NCBI RefSeq assembly: GCF_012489685.1
Contig: NC_080041.1
Location: 21,143,802-21,207,801 of the forward strand
Direction of reading: 5' to 3'
Origin: Lotus japonicus
Taxonomy: Eukaryota; Streptophyta; Magnoliopsida; Fabales; Fabaceae
DNA: 64,000 nt
In this document: piece by piece, positions 42,653-54,296 of the stretch
Layout of the letters: each line of letters begins with the position of its first letter
Numbering within the stretch: the first letter of the stretch is position 1
Position numbers and translations under genes: made by a program
The notes under the pieces: model-generated
The model's database searches: none
What the model saw: only the letters and a program-made list of their open reading frames with translations
Told to the model about the DNA's origin: nothing

Positions 42653-43395
42653 TACTGTGTCTGCACACTGTTGTGCTGTCGTTGAAGAAAGCAACTTCGG
42701 TTGAGGAATGCGATTTGCGGTTGCTCTCGTTTGCCCCTACCACATGATAACCTCTAATTTGAATTCCCAAATACAGAGCAACCTTGGTTGCATCTGCAAC
42801 CTCCATAAGGAATCAATCCTTGACTTGCAAGTCTCACTGTATTCGCAAACGGTGGTTGGTTCGGGTGGAGGAGTGGATGGCTATGTACAATAGCTAGGCC
42901 CGGAGAGAAACGAGAGAATGGGAGAGAAAGAGTTACAGTATTGGAATTTTAATTATTACCTCTAATGGTTGTTATTTAAGTGAACCACCATGGTTCATGC
43001 TAGACAGGACCTTTGTATCTTGGTCCTGATTTGCGCTCAATTCTTTTGTACAGTTTGGAGTTTGGACACTTGTTATCACACTCTTTGACATACAACGTAT
43101 CATTTTGATTATCAAATTTACTTCACTAATAATCTACTTTTAATTAACTGAGAGATTTGTAACAGGAAGTATTATTCATTTTAGACAGTCAACTAGTTAC
43201 TTATAGGCTAGACTACTAAAATTTATGTTGATTAATTTTTCCCCCCTTGATATTTGATTAGGCTGAAAAAGATGCTTTCTGGATTTGGTACATGAATTTG
43301 ATAATACATGTCTCCGTAAATTATTACTAAAGGCGCAATGTGGTGGAACTCAACAATGCCATGTCCACTATAAAGGAAGAGAGGGCTGGTATTGT
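42653..43395. other. Intergenic stretch left of the gag-only retroelement
   Basis: No exon or element with clear ends. The short open frames here show no family features. Confidence 0.4.
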
Positions 43396-43400
43396 TTTAG

Positions 43401-44824
43401 TGATAAGTGCCAATTTTACGTAGTTTTCCATTGTTATTAAGGCACTTATCTATGTGATTTATGGAAATTATCTTGCAAATTGACTCTCTTTTGATTAGAA
43501 TGTGTTTAAATGGAGATCCAATCTCAATTGTTGTTGTAGGGACATGAATCTAGTGAAGAGATGAAGATTTGGTGAAAAGATAAAGAGTTTTGGAAGGTTT
43601 GGGAAAAATCAGCTGAGCCCTTTAAAAACCAGCTGAGCTCCTTTTTCCTGTCAGAAAAGGGCTGAGCGGCCAAGAAAGGGGCTGAGCGTCTTCAAGGCGG
43701 TTAAAGAAAACCCATCCCTAAAGTAACAGGGCGCTGAGCGGCCAGAAAAGGGGCTGAGCGGTCGTGCCAGATTTTCCATTTAAAAGGAAATTTTAAAGCA
43801 GAACAGAGGAGAACTTCTGGGACCATAACTGAAACCCACAACTTAGGGAAAGATAGAACTCGAAGGAGAGCATCAAGGGAGGTATAGGAGACTTGGGAGA
43901 AGGCTTTGGAGCCGATTTCATCGTCGGGGAACCGTCACGTATTCGGTTTTTCATCGTTCTTCTTCTCTTTTATGATTGTAAAGCTATCCATGGAAATGGA
44001 TAGCTAATTTCTCATTTGTTGGGATTAGAACTAGTTGTTTTGATGCTCATGTAATCTATTTGATTTCCTTTCATGCAAATTTCATGTTTCTATGCTAAAT
44101 AATCAATGGTTTTCTCTTTTGCTTCATGCTACATCTTAGGTTTGATCCCCTTGGGTATTTTGATTGATTCAAACTTGTTTAGGGAATTCACACGTTCTTG
44201 AGTCTGAACTGGAGTTAATCATATGTTTCTTTTCCATGATTCAATGATTTTTACCTTGTGCTTCATGCTTGTTTTGGATTGATCACCTAGAACATGAATT
44301 TAGATTTAATAGGATGGTGGGATCTAACTATTTAAATCTGAAATAGGTAAAATCATCTAATGATTCTAAGGTCTAGGGATAGGGTTAGATCATTAGTCTA
44401 TTCAAACATCCATGCTTAATGCTACTCACTATTGTTAATCGATCAAGGGATTAAAGGTTAATATAGTTGAGTTGATAATCTTCTACGCCGGGAGACTGGG
44501 TAGTAAGATAAGAAATTGTGGGAGGAATCAATTGCATAGAACGATATTTGTATGTGAATCAATAGAATACATAGAGGTCAAACAACGAAACTCTAATCCC
44601 AACAAAACTATCTACCTTGGTGAATCCAATTACTTTATCTGCTTTCTTTATATTTTCATGTTCTTAAACAAACCCCTAATATCTCTGTTAACCATCATTT
44701 GAGTTTGTTAGCTATTGAATGACATAAGTATTACACCTCCCAGTGGATACGACAAAACCCTTTACTATACTACAATTGAGTCTTGAGAGATTCGAACGTA
44801 GAGTGGTAAAAAAATCTTTCAACA
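43401..44824 (+). repeat. 5' LTR of the gag-only element
   Basis: 1424 bp, beginning TGATAAGTGCCAATTTTACG and ending ATCTTTCAACA. It contains a cluster of GCTGAGCGG words (about 43655-43762). It keeps a 20-bp segment that is missing in the other LTR. Confidence 0.93.
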
Positions 44825-44826
44825 AA

Positions 44827-44844
44827 TTGGCGCCGTTGCCGAGG
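44827..44844 (+). promoter_or_regulatory. Primer binding site of the gag-only element
   Basis: TGGCGCCGTTGCCGAGGA begins 3 bases after the LTR. It is close to the site used by many plant Athila/Tat-type gypsy elements, usually assigned to tRNA-Asp. Confidence 0.75.
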
Positions 44845-45015
44845 AGGTGTGCCAATACTAATTGCATTGCAATAGTTTTCATTCTTGAATGATTGTGAAT
44901 ATAGTGTATAGTTTTTGTTTTCAGTTTAACTTTCCTTGTTGTTACTAATCTCTTGTGTTAGTTAGCTAGTTCAAGAGGAGAAGCAACAAGAAGCTTCTGA
45001 ATCACTACTTTCAAA

Positions 45016-45663
45016 ATGTTTCAATCGTCTCAAACATACTATCCCTCCGAAGAGGATAGGATTTCTAAGCTTGAGGATACATTGGTGCAATTTATGCAAT
45101 TGTCAATGATTAATCAAAGGAATACTGAGGCTTCCATCAAGAACTTGGAGGATCAATTGGGAAAGCTAGCTAACATGGTAGCTGAACATGGAAGAGGAAT
45201 TGTTGAAGCACAAGTGGAAGAAAGTGAGGAAGAAGAAGAAAAATCAAAAAAAGAAGAAAGAGATCCAACCCTTCACCACTTACCGATTCCTTCAAGCCCT
45301 CCACAGGTAAAACATGATGAGGATGAGGTAAGCGTTGAAGATTTTGATAGCATATCACATCACCAATGCAATGATGAAATTATTAATGTTGAGCATATTG
45401 ACTCTGTATTTGGTGATAGGTTTGATGAACAAGTTCCATCAAATTCTTCAAAGAACTTTAAATTTTCATTCATTCATATGCATGTAAATACCTTGGCATG
45501 TGAGTTGAATGTAGGTGAATTGGGTTTGATTGAGAAAAGAAAGAAAAAAAATGAGTTTTTGATGGCTTGGAAATACTTTGTTATAAAATTAGATGAAATC
45601 CAAGTCAAAAGGCCTAAAAAAAGGAAGGGGTTATACTATAATCCTTGTTTGTGGTCACCATGA
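45016..45663 (+). CDS. Truncated Gag-like protein of the gag-only element
   Basis: 215 residues. The N-terminal part has the coiled-coil-prone pattern ISKLEDTLVQFMQLSMINQ, then ASIKNLEDQLGKLANMV, typical of the C-terminal half of Athila-type gag. A strongly acidic Glu/Lys tract follows (residues 71-85), then a divergent tail ending KRKGLYYNPCLWSP. There is no zinc knuckle or protease. A block soon after the stop (45674-45715) with ACAAGCGCTTCCTGGGAGGCAACCC is a conserved post-ORF motif in this group. It may package element RNA or be a relic. Confidence 0.7.
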   Translation: MFQSSQTYYPSEEDRISKLEDTLVQFMQLSMINQRNTEASIKNLEDQLGKLANMVAEHGRGIVEAQVEESEEEEEKSKKEERDPTLHHLPIPSSPPQVKHDEDEVSVEDFDSISHHQCNDEIINVEHIDSVFGDRFDEQVPSNSSKNFKFSFIHMHVNTLACELNVGELGLIEKRKKKNEFLMAWKYFVIKLDEIQVKRPKKRKGLYYNPCLWSP

Positions 45664-48600
45664 TAGTGCTAGCGTCAAGCTAATGACCTTAAACAAGCGC
45701 TTCCTGGGAGGCAACCCAGTGTTTTTATTGCTTTTGTTATATTTATGTTTTTATGTGTTTTAGTAAGTGGTAGTGTGATTTTGTGAAGCTTTGATTAATT
45801 GTGTGCTTTAAGGTGCTTCACAAGTTTTGATAGATATATTGAGTGTGTTCATAAGCTTTGGAAGCAACGAAAATGATAAACTTTGAATTTGAGGAGGTGA
45901 CTTGTGAAAATGCATGAAATTTGAATGGAATTTGGATCATGTGAAATTTCTGTTCAAAATTTGAGTTTAGGGGTTGCTACAGGTTCAACTAAGTGTTTAT
46001 CATGCATATGGATTGATGGTATGCAAGGTTTGTATGAATTGTAAAATCTGAGGTATGTGGTTGTGTGGTCTTAAGTGAAAAACAAGTCCCACTATGGTAT
46101 TTTCTTCATAAACTGTGCAAAGTTTCTTCCTATTGCTTGTGAACCATCTCATAATGTGTTTTGAATGTTGTTTTTCAAGTTTTAGGATAAGTTTTAGTGA
46201 ACTTCTTGATGTGTGATGGAATTGCAAAAATGAAGGTCTATTTGTGATTGTCATGTCCATGGAGTGAGTTATGATGCCATGCGCTTCAATTGTGTATCTA
46301 AAAGCTCTCAACAAGTTTTAAATAATGTTAATATATCGTTTTGAGGCCTAGCATGAAGGAAATGTAAGAAGTTCAAAATATAAGGTATTGAGTTGTGAAA
46401 TAAGTGAAATTTGACCCTAAATGGAGCTTAGAGTGACTTTTGTGCGAAATGTGCTTCAATTTCTAATCTTAAGTTATGCACAAGTTTCATAGGGTATATA
46501 AATGTGTTTGAACCAAATGACATGTGTTAAAATTGTTTAAATCAAAATTTGGCCTATTGAGTTGTGGAAATGCATGAAACTTGACTTTGAAGCTTGGATT
46601 GTAAATCACTGATGAATTGAGCTTGAGTGTTGATTTTTAAGGCTTAGACATGTTTCATATGATGAATGGATGTGAAAGAATCAATTGGCATGCTTTGAAA
46701 ATTCAAAACTCAAAATTTGACCTACCCACTTGTGAAAATTGTCAATTTGATCTTTTGATTTTGGATTTGTGATTGAAAATTTAGTTTGAAAAAGATTTGA
46801 GCAAGTTTAAATGAGTGTTTAGAGTGTATGAGTGAAGGTGAGGAGTGAAAACTTAGTCTAGAACAAGCATTGGATATAACACTTGTGAAAAACCAGATTT
46901 TTCAACTGCAACACCATTATGCAGGTCTTGTTTCTGTCCAAAACACGCTTAGCGTGTTATTTGGGGTGCTTAGCGCCCTGAATTTTGCAAAGCATAATGG
47001 ATTCACTGTCATTTTAGCGCTCAGCGCTAGGTTTGGGCGCTCAGCGCCACCCTTGAAACAGCAATACATGCTTTACTTCAAATGTACATAACTTCTTCAT
47101 TTCTTATCGGGTTTAAGCAAATGACCACTCTTTGGAAAGATCTTGAAGTCTATTTTCATATGAACTTGAGTTTTTACTATTATAACACTTTTATTTTCTC
47201 ATTTCTCTCTTTTATTCTAACATGTTTCAAGTGACTGTAAGACAGATTAACAATAAAATCATACAGTTTGGCCTGAGGACAGTCCATTTATCAAGGAGGG
47301 AGTGAGACATCAAGGATTTGAGTAGTGATCTTGGATTCAAAGCATTCACATCATGAGGGAGTCCACTTTACCTTGTTTTTAGTTTCTTTTTAATAGTATA
47401 GTTTTTTTCTATAGATAGCACTTGTGCCCTAGATTTCATGTTTCTCTGACTGTTTTCAATACTAGCATGACTATTGTGAGAAGCCCTTGATCTGTACTTA
47501 AAATGAATTGATTTTAGTGATTCTATGATAGAAGTTGTGTTTGCACTCATTGATGTCATGACTAGATATGATTGCATTATTCACTTGGAATTCTTGAAGC
47601 ATAACAAGAAAATTACTTGAAAATCAGGGTTATTTGAAACTTTTTAGCCTGTGAGGGAGTGTTCCTATACACTGTGAGTTGAGAGAGCATCACTTCTTTG
47701 CATGGTTGATTTTGTTTGAGTATCTGATATCATTGGCTGCATGGAATTGATAGGAAAGGATCAAGGCATATTTTGTTATGTATATATAGCTACTTAGCTA
47801 AATAGCCTTCCTATTTCAATAGAAGTCCATTTGTTACCCCTTTGAGCCTGAATGTTGAATGTTTTGTGTATTGTTCTTCACTATAACCCTATCCCTAAAA
47901 GAAAAACAACGACTTTCCTAAGCTCGATAGGCTAAGAGAGCATTCACTAGTGTGAGTTGTATGCAAGTTGGGGGGAGAAGGCTCTTGAGCTGAATTTTTT
48001 GTGCAATTTCAGATTCAATGTATTTGTAAATATTTTCAAATGTGAGTATGCTTGAAAAGAAAAAAAAAGGGCAAAAATAGAAAGAAAGAAAAAAGAAAAA
48101 AAAATGCAACAAGAACAAAAAGAGAATAAAGAAGATATTGATGAGAAAACAAAGGGTTGAGTTGAATTGAACATGGTGAATGGGAGTTGGTTTAAAGCAA
48201 GTTGAGGGGAGTGAATATCATGAATGTAAAGTGTGATTTCTCTCTTGCCTTGTTGAGTTTCTTTGCATATCCTGAAAAACAAAACTCTTTGAAGCCTAGC
48301 CTCATTACAACCCTGTAAAGACCTTAGTGATCCTTGATTTCACATGTAGTTTTGATGATTGAGGAGACAAGTAACAATCTTGACTTATGTGATTCAGTGA
48401 TGTACATGAGCGAAACACAGCCTTGCCTGATTTACATGCTATATCCTGACTCGATTGAGTGGTTCCCTGATCAAGAGTAATTGATTGCATGCCTATTGAG
48501 TTTCAGGTTGCATAAGTAGTTGTATTAATGTCATGCATTCTCTTGTGGGCATCATGTTTCTGTTTTGGATCATTGATTCAATCTTTGTGAGATCTTGCAA

Positions 48601-48691
48601 ATTGAGCTTTGAAAAAGTTTAAGTCATGCTTGTTTGATTTAAGTCATTACCTTTTGTTTGAGGACAAACAAAGTGCTAAGTTGGGGGGAGT
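45664..48691 (+). other. Long non-coding 3' region of the gag-only element
   Basis: About 3 kb with stops in all frames. It includes GCGCTCAGCGC-type palindromes (about 46945-47055) and a long A/G tract (about 48055-48130: AAAGAAAG-rich), then the polypurine tract. Nothing encodes pol or an envelope-like protein. Confidence 0.7.
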
Positions 48692-50095
48692 TGATAAGTG
48701 CCAATTTTACGTAGTTTTCCATTGTTATTAAGGCACTTATCTATGTGATTTATGGAAATTATCTTGCAAATTGACTCTCTTTTGATTAGAATGTGTTTAA
48801 ATGGAGATCCAATCTCAATTGTTGTTGTAGGGACATGAATCTAGTGAAGAGATGAAGATTTGGTGAAAAGATAAAGAGTTTTGGAAGGTTTGGGAAAAAT
48901 CAGCTGAGCCCTTTAAAAACCAGCTGAGCTCCTTTTTCCTGTCAGAAAAGGGCTGAGCGGCCAAGAAAGGGGCTGAGCGTCTTCAAGGCGGTTAAAGAAA
49001 ACCCATCCCTAAAGTAACAGGGCGCTGAGCGGTCGTGCCAGATTTGCCATTTAAAAGGAAATTTTAAAGCAGAACATAGGAGAACTTCTGGGACCATAAC
49101 TGAAACCCACAACTTAGGGAAAGATAGAACTCGAAGGAGAGCATCAAGGGAGGTATAGGAGACTTGAGAGAAGGCTTTGGAGCCGATTTCATCGTCGGGG
49201 AACCGTCACGTATTCGGTTTTTCATCGTTCTTCTTCTCTTTTATGATTGTAAAGCTATCCATGGAAATGGATAGCTAATTTCTCATTTGTTGGGATTAGA
49301 ACTAGTTGTTTTGATGCTCATGTAATCTATTTGATTTCCTTTCATGCAAATTTCATGTTTCTATGCTAAATAATCAATGGTTTTCTCTTTTGCTTCATGC
49401 TACATCTTAGGTTTGATCCCCTTGGGTATTTTGATTGATTCAAACTTGTTTAGGGAATTCACACGTTCTTGAGTCTGAACTGGAGTTAATCATATGTTTC
49501 TTTTCCATGATTCAATGATTTTTACCTTGTGCTTCATGCTTGTTTTGGATTGATCACCTAGAACATGAATTTAGATTTAATAGGATGGTGGGATCTAACT
49601 ATTTAAATCTGAAATAGGTAAAATCATCTAATGATTCTAAGGTCTAGGGATAGGGTTAGATCATTAGTCTATTCAAACATCCATGCTTAATGCTACTCAC
49701 TATTGTTAATCGATCAAGGGATTAAAGGTTAATATAGTTGAGTTGATAATCTTCTACGCCGGGGGACTGGGTAGTAAGATAAGAAATTGTGGGAGGAATC
49801 AATTGCATAGAACGATATTTGTATGTGAATCAATAGAATACATAGAGGTCAAACAACGAAACTCTAATCCCAGCAAAACTATCTACCTTGGTGAATCCAA
49901 TTACTTTATCTGCTTTCTTTATATTTTCATGTTCTTAAACAAACCCCTAATATCTCTGTTAACCATCATTTGAGTTTGTTAGCTATTGAATGACATAAGT
50001 ATTACACCTCCCAGTGGATACGACAAAACCCTTTACTATACTACAATTGAGTCTTGAGAGATTCGAACGTAGAGTGGTAAAAAAATCTTTCAACA
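48692..50095 (+). repeat. 3' LTR of the gag-only element
   Basis: 1404 bp, matching the 5' LTR apart from about five substitutions and one 20-bp deletion at about 49032, where one of two flanking GCTGAGCGG repeats has been lost with the spacer. The two ends align with the target duplication TTTAG. Confidence 0.93.
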
Positions 50096-50444
50096 TTTAG
50101 TAGAACTGTTTCCCTCGTGACAAGTTCCTACATAATCATATTCACATGTATCTATGACAGGGAATAGTTTTGGTTAGAGGGAAGCAAGTATAGATTCTGT
50201 AGAATCTGTTCTGTCTACTAGAGAAGAATAATCTTTTACTAATATGAAAACTGAACTTTGATCTGTCTTGTCACTCCTCTTTCCCACACTTGCGTTTTTG
50301 TTCAAATTGTTATATCTGATAAATTCTATGTCTGTTCTCCACTTAGCCAACTTGTATTCAGATGTCTTTTTAATAGTAGACAGGACAATTTTATGCCATA
50401 ATCCCATGATCTTAGAAATGTAGAATCGATTCTTGCTCTTGCAG

Positions 50445-50561
50445 ACACAAAACCAAACATGCTGTTATATCCCTTAGGTGGCAAGGAATTAGCCATTGCC
50501 ATCTATCCGGATGCCAAATTCGAAAGGTTTCGAATTCATGCTCATCCTTTGGATGACACTG
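50445..50561 (+). CDS. Exon-like segment of an unrecognised gene (partial)
   Basis: A strong acceptor (TTCTTGCTCTTGCAG, ending 50444) and a GT donor at 50562 bound 117 nt that are open throughout in one frame, reading TKPNMLLYPLGGKELAIAIY and then FERFRIHAHPLDD. The composition is protein-like, unlike its surroundings. I cannot name the family and see no convincing partner exon; the gag-only element, inserted just to the left, may have separated it from upstream exons. It may also be a fossil exon. Confidence 0.35.
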
Positions 50562-53500
50562 GTTTTTATTTTCCTGTGTTTTCAGTAGTGTTGTTATTGT
50601 TGCTTTATTAATGAATTTCTGGCATTGATTCCCCTCAGATGATAAATGTCTTTCATTCAAGATTCCTAAGATGTTATGTCAGATCAGAGTGAAGATCTAA
50701 GCTCAGCTCTTAAGAGATTGGGTGTGAATGTGAATATTGCTTTAGTTTACAGTGCCTAAAATTGACATCTTTCGGTGATTAAAGAATATGGAAGCTCCTG
50801 TCAAGTGGGTTTAATTGGTCCAAGTTGTAACGGTACAACAGTTGTAGTAGTACTAGTACCTAATATTCTGCTTGTTCTGTCTTTATGAGCATCTCCCTTT
50901 ACTCGATCAATTGGTCATCACAATATTAGTACTTTGTGCACAAAAACGTTGGAAAATGATTGTTTTCCCAAAAATCCATTAGCCAACCATAGGTGAAGAG
51001 CATGGTGGAGATCATGGACGCTCGTGTACGAGGATACACAATTTCTAAGATCCCGCGACACTTGCAATCATGGTGGTTAGAAACTGCTACAAACTGCACA
51101 TAAATAACCACTTATCCCAAAAACTTAAGCTGTTTGGTAAGGATTAAATGAATAATTTTATATTATATTGTAACAGTGGGTATTACCACCACAAATTGCA
51201 GGGTCGCCGTAAATCTTATTGACTGTTAGTCAAATACAGCACAACATCTTATTCTGTGGAATATCCATGATAGCACAGCCCAGGCCCCAGAGGCCTAGTG
51301 TAGTGAATTTGGGCTAGTAATATACAATGATATTTCATCTGGTTTGATCAAATATCCATGAGGGCAGAAATAACAAACATGTGGAATCTAACTTTGGATA
51401 TCAAGGCCAAGGCAGTTATTAAGCTAAATCATTTAAACAGATCTATATCTGTATAGTTCATCATTGAACCTAATTCATGATTGGACATTTCCACAACTTG
51501 ATCCATGTAATCGACCTCCAGTTATAAGACCTTTGATTATTGTTGTTGTATATTTGAAAGAAAATGAAATTTGATCGGTTGAATAGTTTACTAAGAGAAA
51601 GGATAAAGTAACTTTAAAGCGGTTCATTAAGCGGAGCATGACAGAGTCTTATATATGACAAGTTATAAATGTAAGTCTTGCTCTTTGAAGTTTGAACGAC
51701 TTTCTTGCATTCGACCGGGGCATTATCCCTCAATCTAAATTTCATTTAAAAAGAAAAAGAGAAAGGAAACAGCTTATCTGGTATGTTTCCTTGGGTTCAT
51801 GATAAGTCAGGTGTTTATCGAGTGAAGCATGACAGAGTCTCACGTAGATAGGTTGTAGGTTCGCACCCTCACTGTTATCATCTTTGAGGCGAGGTAAATC
51901 TAAGTCGTTCTCTTTGAGTTTAATAACTTTCTCCGTCTTGAATTGGAAAGGATGGTACCATCTTTTTCACCCAAAATTTCATTCAACAGAAAAAGAGAAA
52001 GGAAAGAGTAACCTTATCTGCTGTGTGTGCTTGGGTTAATGATAACTCAGCAAAGGTGCTTCTGTTCCTAATAGACAATGCCAACTCTCTTCTTTACACC
52101 CAAGCACACACAGACTCCTCACCTTTTTGATATAAATTAAATGGTTGTGATTGGAGGAGCACTCTATTGTCTCCCATTTCCCATCTGTTTGTTGTCCATA
52201 CGGCCGTCCACCATCACTCCCCAGTAACACCACTGGTGGTCCCATCTCATCCATGATAACAATACCTACCTCCACAGTTATACACATATATGGATGGATA
52301 TCAATGAAGATATCCTCAGAAAGTGGCCTGGTAAAAAGTAGCAATATAATAATACTTCATCATCCTATAAACCTTCATATATACTAAGTAGGGCTGGAAT
52401 TCAATGGTTTTTACTTTTTACACTTTCAAGATTCCAAATGGATTAACTTTTCATTTAATACTTGCTCTATTTAGTATGTAGGAGGATTTCTAATTACAAT
52501 ACAACCAAGCAACTTGCCATTGGTATCAGTGCCTGCTAAAGGGACTCTATATCTACCTGTAATTGTAATACTATTGCTATTTCTATTGCAAATTGCATTA
52601 AAAGATTTCATTTCTCCTCTATTAATTCAAGAAGTTACTTACAGGATCTAGTATAATCGGCCCCTACCAATTTCCCTGCACGTGATTGAACATTTAAAGA
52701 GCAATAATGTAAAGAGCACTATAGAGCAAGAGGCATAGAACAGTGGGGCCTAAAAATTGGATTTTTGTATGACTTTCCTTCTCTGGAATGAGTCAAAGTA
52801 GTGAAGACTGAAGAGAATGTTATAACTTCTGGGTGCTTCAGATGTGTGGTTTTTCTATATATTGCCACTAGACAGCACAAGTTGTGCTAGGAATGGGTTC
52901 TATGACACTGGTTGGGAAAGAATGGAACATGCAAGCCACAAAGAACATGCAATGAAGAAACATTTTAACTTGCTACCAAATCAGCTATCAGTTGCCACTG
53001 TCCAAAACAGGGCAAACCATGTTATGATTTTGAGTGTGTGGGATTTTTTAAATGTTGGACGTACACCAACCACAAGTTTCTGTATATGCACTTGTCGTTT
53101 TTGAACTAGAAACAGTTCTATCACTATGCCACTCATCAAGCAATGAAGATGAAAGAAGGGAAAGGGTAACAATAACTTTTGTATTGTTTAAATGAATATC
53201 AAATAAACTGATTATTTTTACTTAATTATGTTATCATGTTAGTTCAAATGTATAACTGCTATATGACATGTTAACGGATACTGAAAAGCTAGACTTTTTA
53301 ATCAAGTAATAACCGTGATATGATAGTGGGGTAAAAAAATTCACAATACCAATTAGTTAATTCAAGTAGTATTCTCCTAAAGATGTCATATGTTCAAGTC
53401 TTATGAACAGGAAAAGACCTTATCGGAAGAGCTAGCTCCACCATATATAATGTTTCTAACTCGAACAAAATTGCTCATGCTGTGGATACATGCTTCACAT

Positions 53501-54296
53501 GTAAGGGAAACCATCTCCTCCATAACTTCCACTTGCCACTCCCAATTTCAAGATAAAATTCTTTATTTTTCCATTCACCCCAACCAAAGCATGGTGTTTG
53601 GAAATATTATCCACTTCCATTAACAAGCAAGTCAGTTAAAACCACTAAATAGTGCCATCATTATCAAACCAAACTTTTCATCCCTTTGACGGCTATAAAA
53701 AATCATTAAATTCCAACATTCTTCTTATCAGGAGTTTCAGAGTCTAAAGATAACTTGGACTTATTTCCTATCCACAAGCAATGCAAAAAGTAAAGAAACC
53801 TCCATTATCCTTATACTACTTCTTAGATGCCACACCCCTAGTGTTTGTCACTCCCTAATAAACCAAATTATGATATGAACAACACATATACATCCGTGGG
53901 AAGAGAAAGTGAACAAGGTCGGTTACCGTGCACCTCCACAATTAAGCATTTCTTGCCTTCAAGTTTGATCTTTCTTTTGACTTTTACTTGCAAAATATAA
54001 AATTAAAATGATCACTTCTTGTTTATCAATTTAATATAAATTTGAGCATTTCATTCAATTTGAGACACGTTTTCAAAGGCCCCTAGCTTTTTCATGCATA
54101 AAAACCCACTCTCCTTCATCCCCTTCTCCCCATATGCAAAACTCCTTGTTGCTTTCCCTCAAACAAAGCAAACAGAAGAGTAAGAGAAGCAGAGGATCAC
54201 ATATTTTCCTACCTTTATTTGTACACACACAAACACAATCTCTTAAACTCTTCTTTATTTCAAGATAACAAACAAGTTGAGCTCTTTTTGTTAGTC
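50562..54296. other. Intergenic DNA between the retroelement and the MATE gene
   Basis: No complete gene is seen. It contains a pair of related direct repeats (51629-51800 and 51822-52045). Shortly before the MATE gene, TGCATAAAAACCC near 54094 could serve as a TATA element, and the leader is about 170-200 nt. Short ORFs here (52036-52387, 52844-53104, 53390-53623) lack family motifs. Confidence 0.4.
51629..52045. repeat. Two diverged direct repeats of about 170-220 bp
   Basis: Both copies start GCATGACAGAGTCT, then share words like TCTTTGA, AACTTTCT, CATTCAA/TTCATT, AAAAAGAGAAAGGAAA, CTTATCTG and CTTGGGTT(C/A)ATGATAA. Copy 2 has an extra block that includes GGTAGGTTCGCACCC-like sequence. 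The pair may be remains of a dispersed element. Confidence 0.55.

Larger units (their letters stand above)
43396..50100 (+). mobile_element. Non-autonomous, gag-only LTR retrotransposon (Athila/gypsy-related, TR-GAG-like)
   Basis: The element is 43401-50095 with a perfect 5-bp target duplication TTTAG (43396-43400 and 50096-50100). LTRs of 1424 and 1404 bp are almost identical. Primer binding site TTGGCGCCGTTGCCG follows the 5' LTR (44827 on), and a purine tract AGTTGGGGGGAGT precedes the 3' LTR. The 3.9-kb interior encodes only a gag remnant (45016-45663). No protease, RT or integrase motif is visible in any frame. It must be mobilised by a related autonomous element. Confidence 0.93.

Noticed and set aside
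47918..48282. Two Phe/Ser-rich open frames on the minus strand of the gag-only element
   Set aside because: They are the complement of an A/G-rich tract and carry no domain. An envelope-like gene was considered and not supported.
51822..52045. Possible SINE with a box B-like GGTTCGCACCC
   Set aside because: No convincing box A at the right distance and no target duplication; listed only as a direct repeat.
54219..54296. Alternative upstream start for the MATE gene
   Set aside because: Encodes a leader-like stretch without MATE similarity; the ATG at 54297 gives a normal N-terminus.
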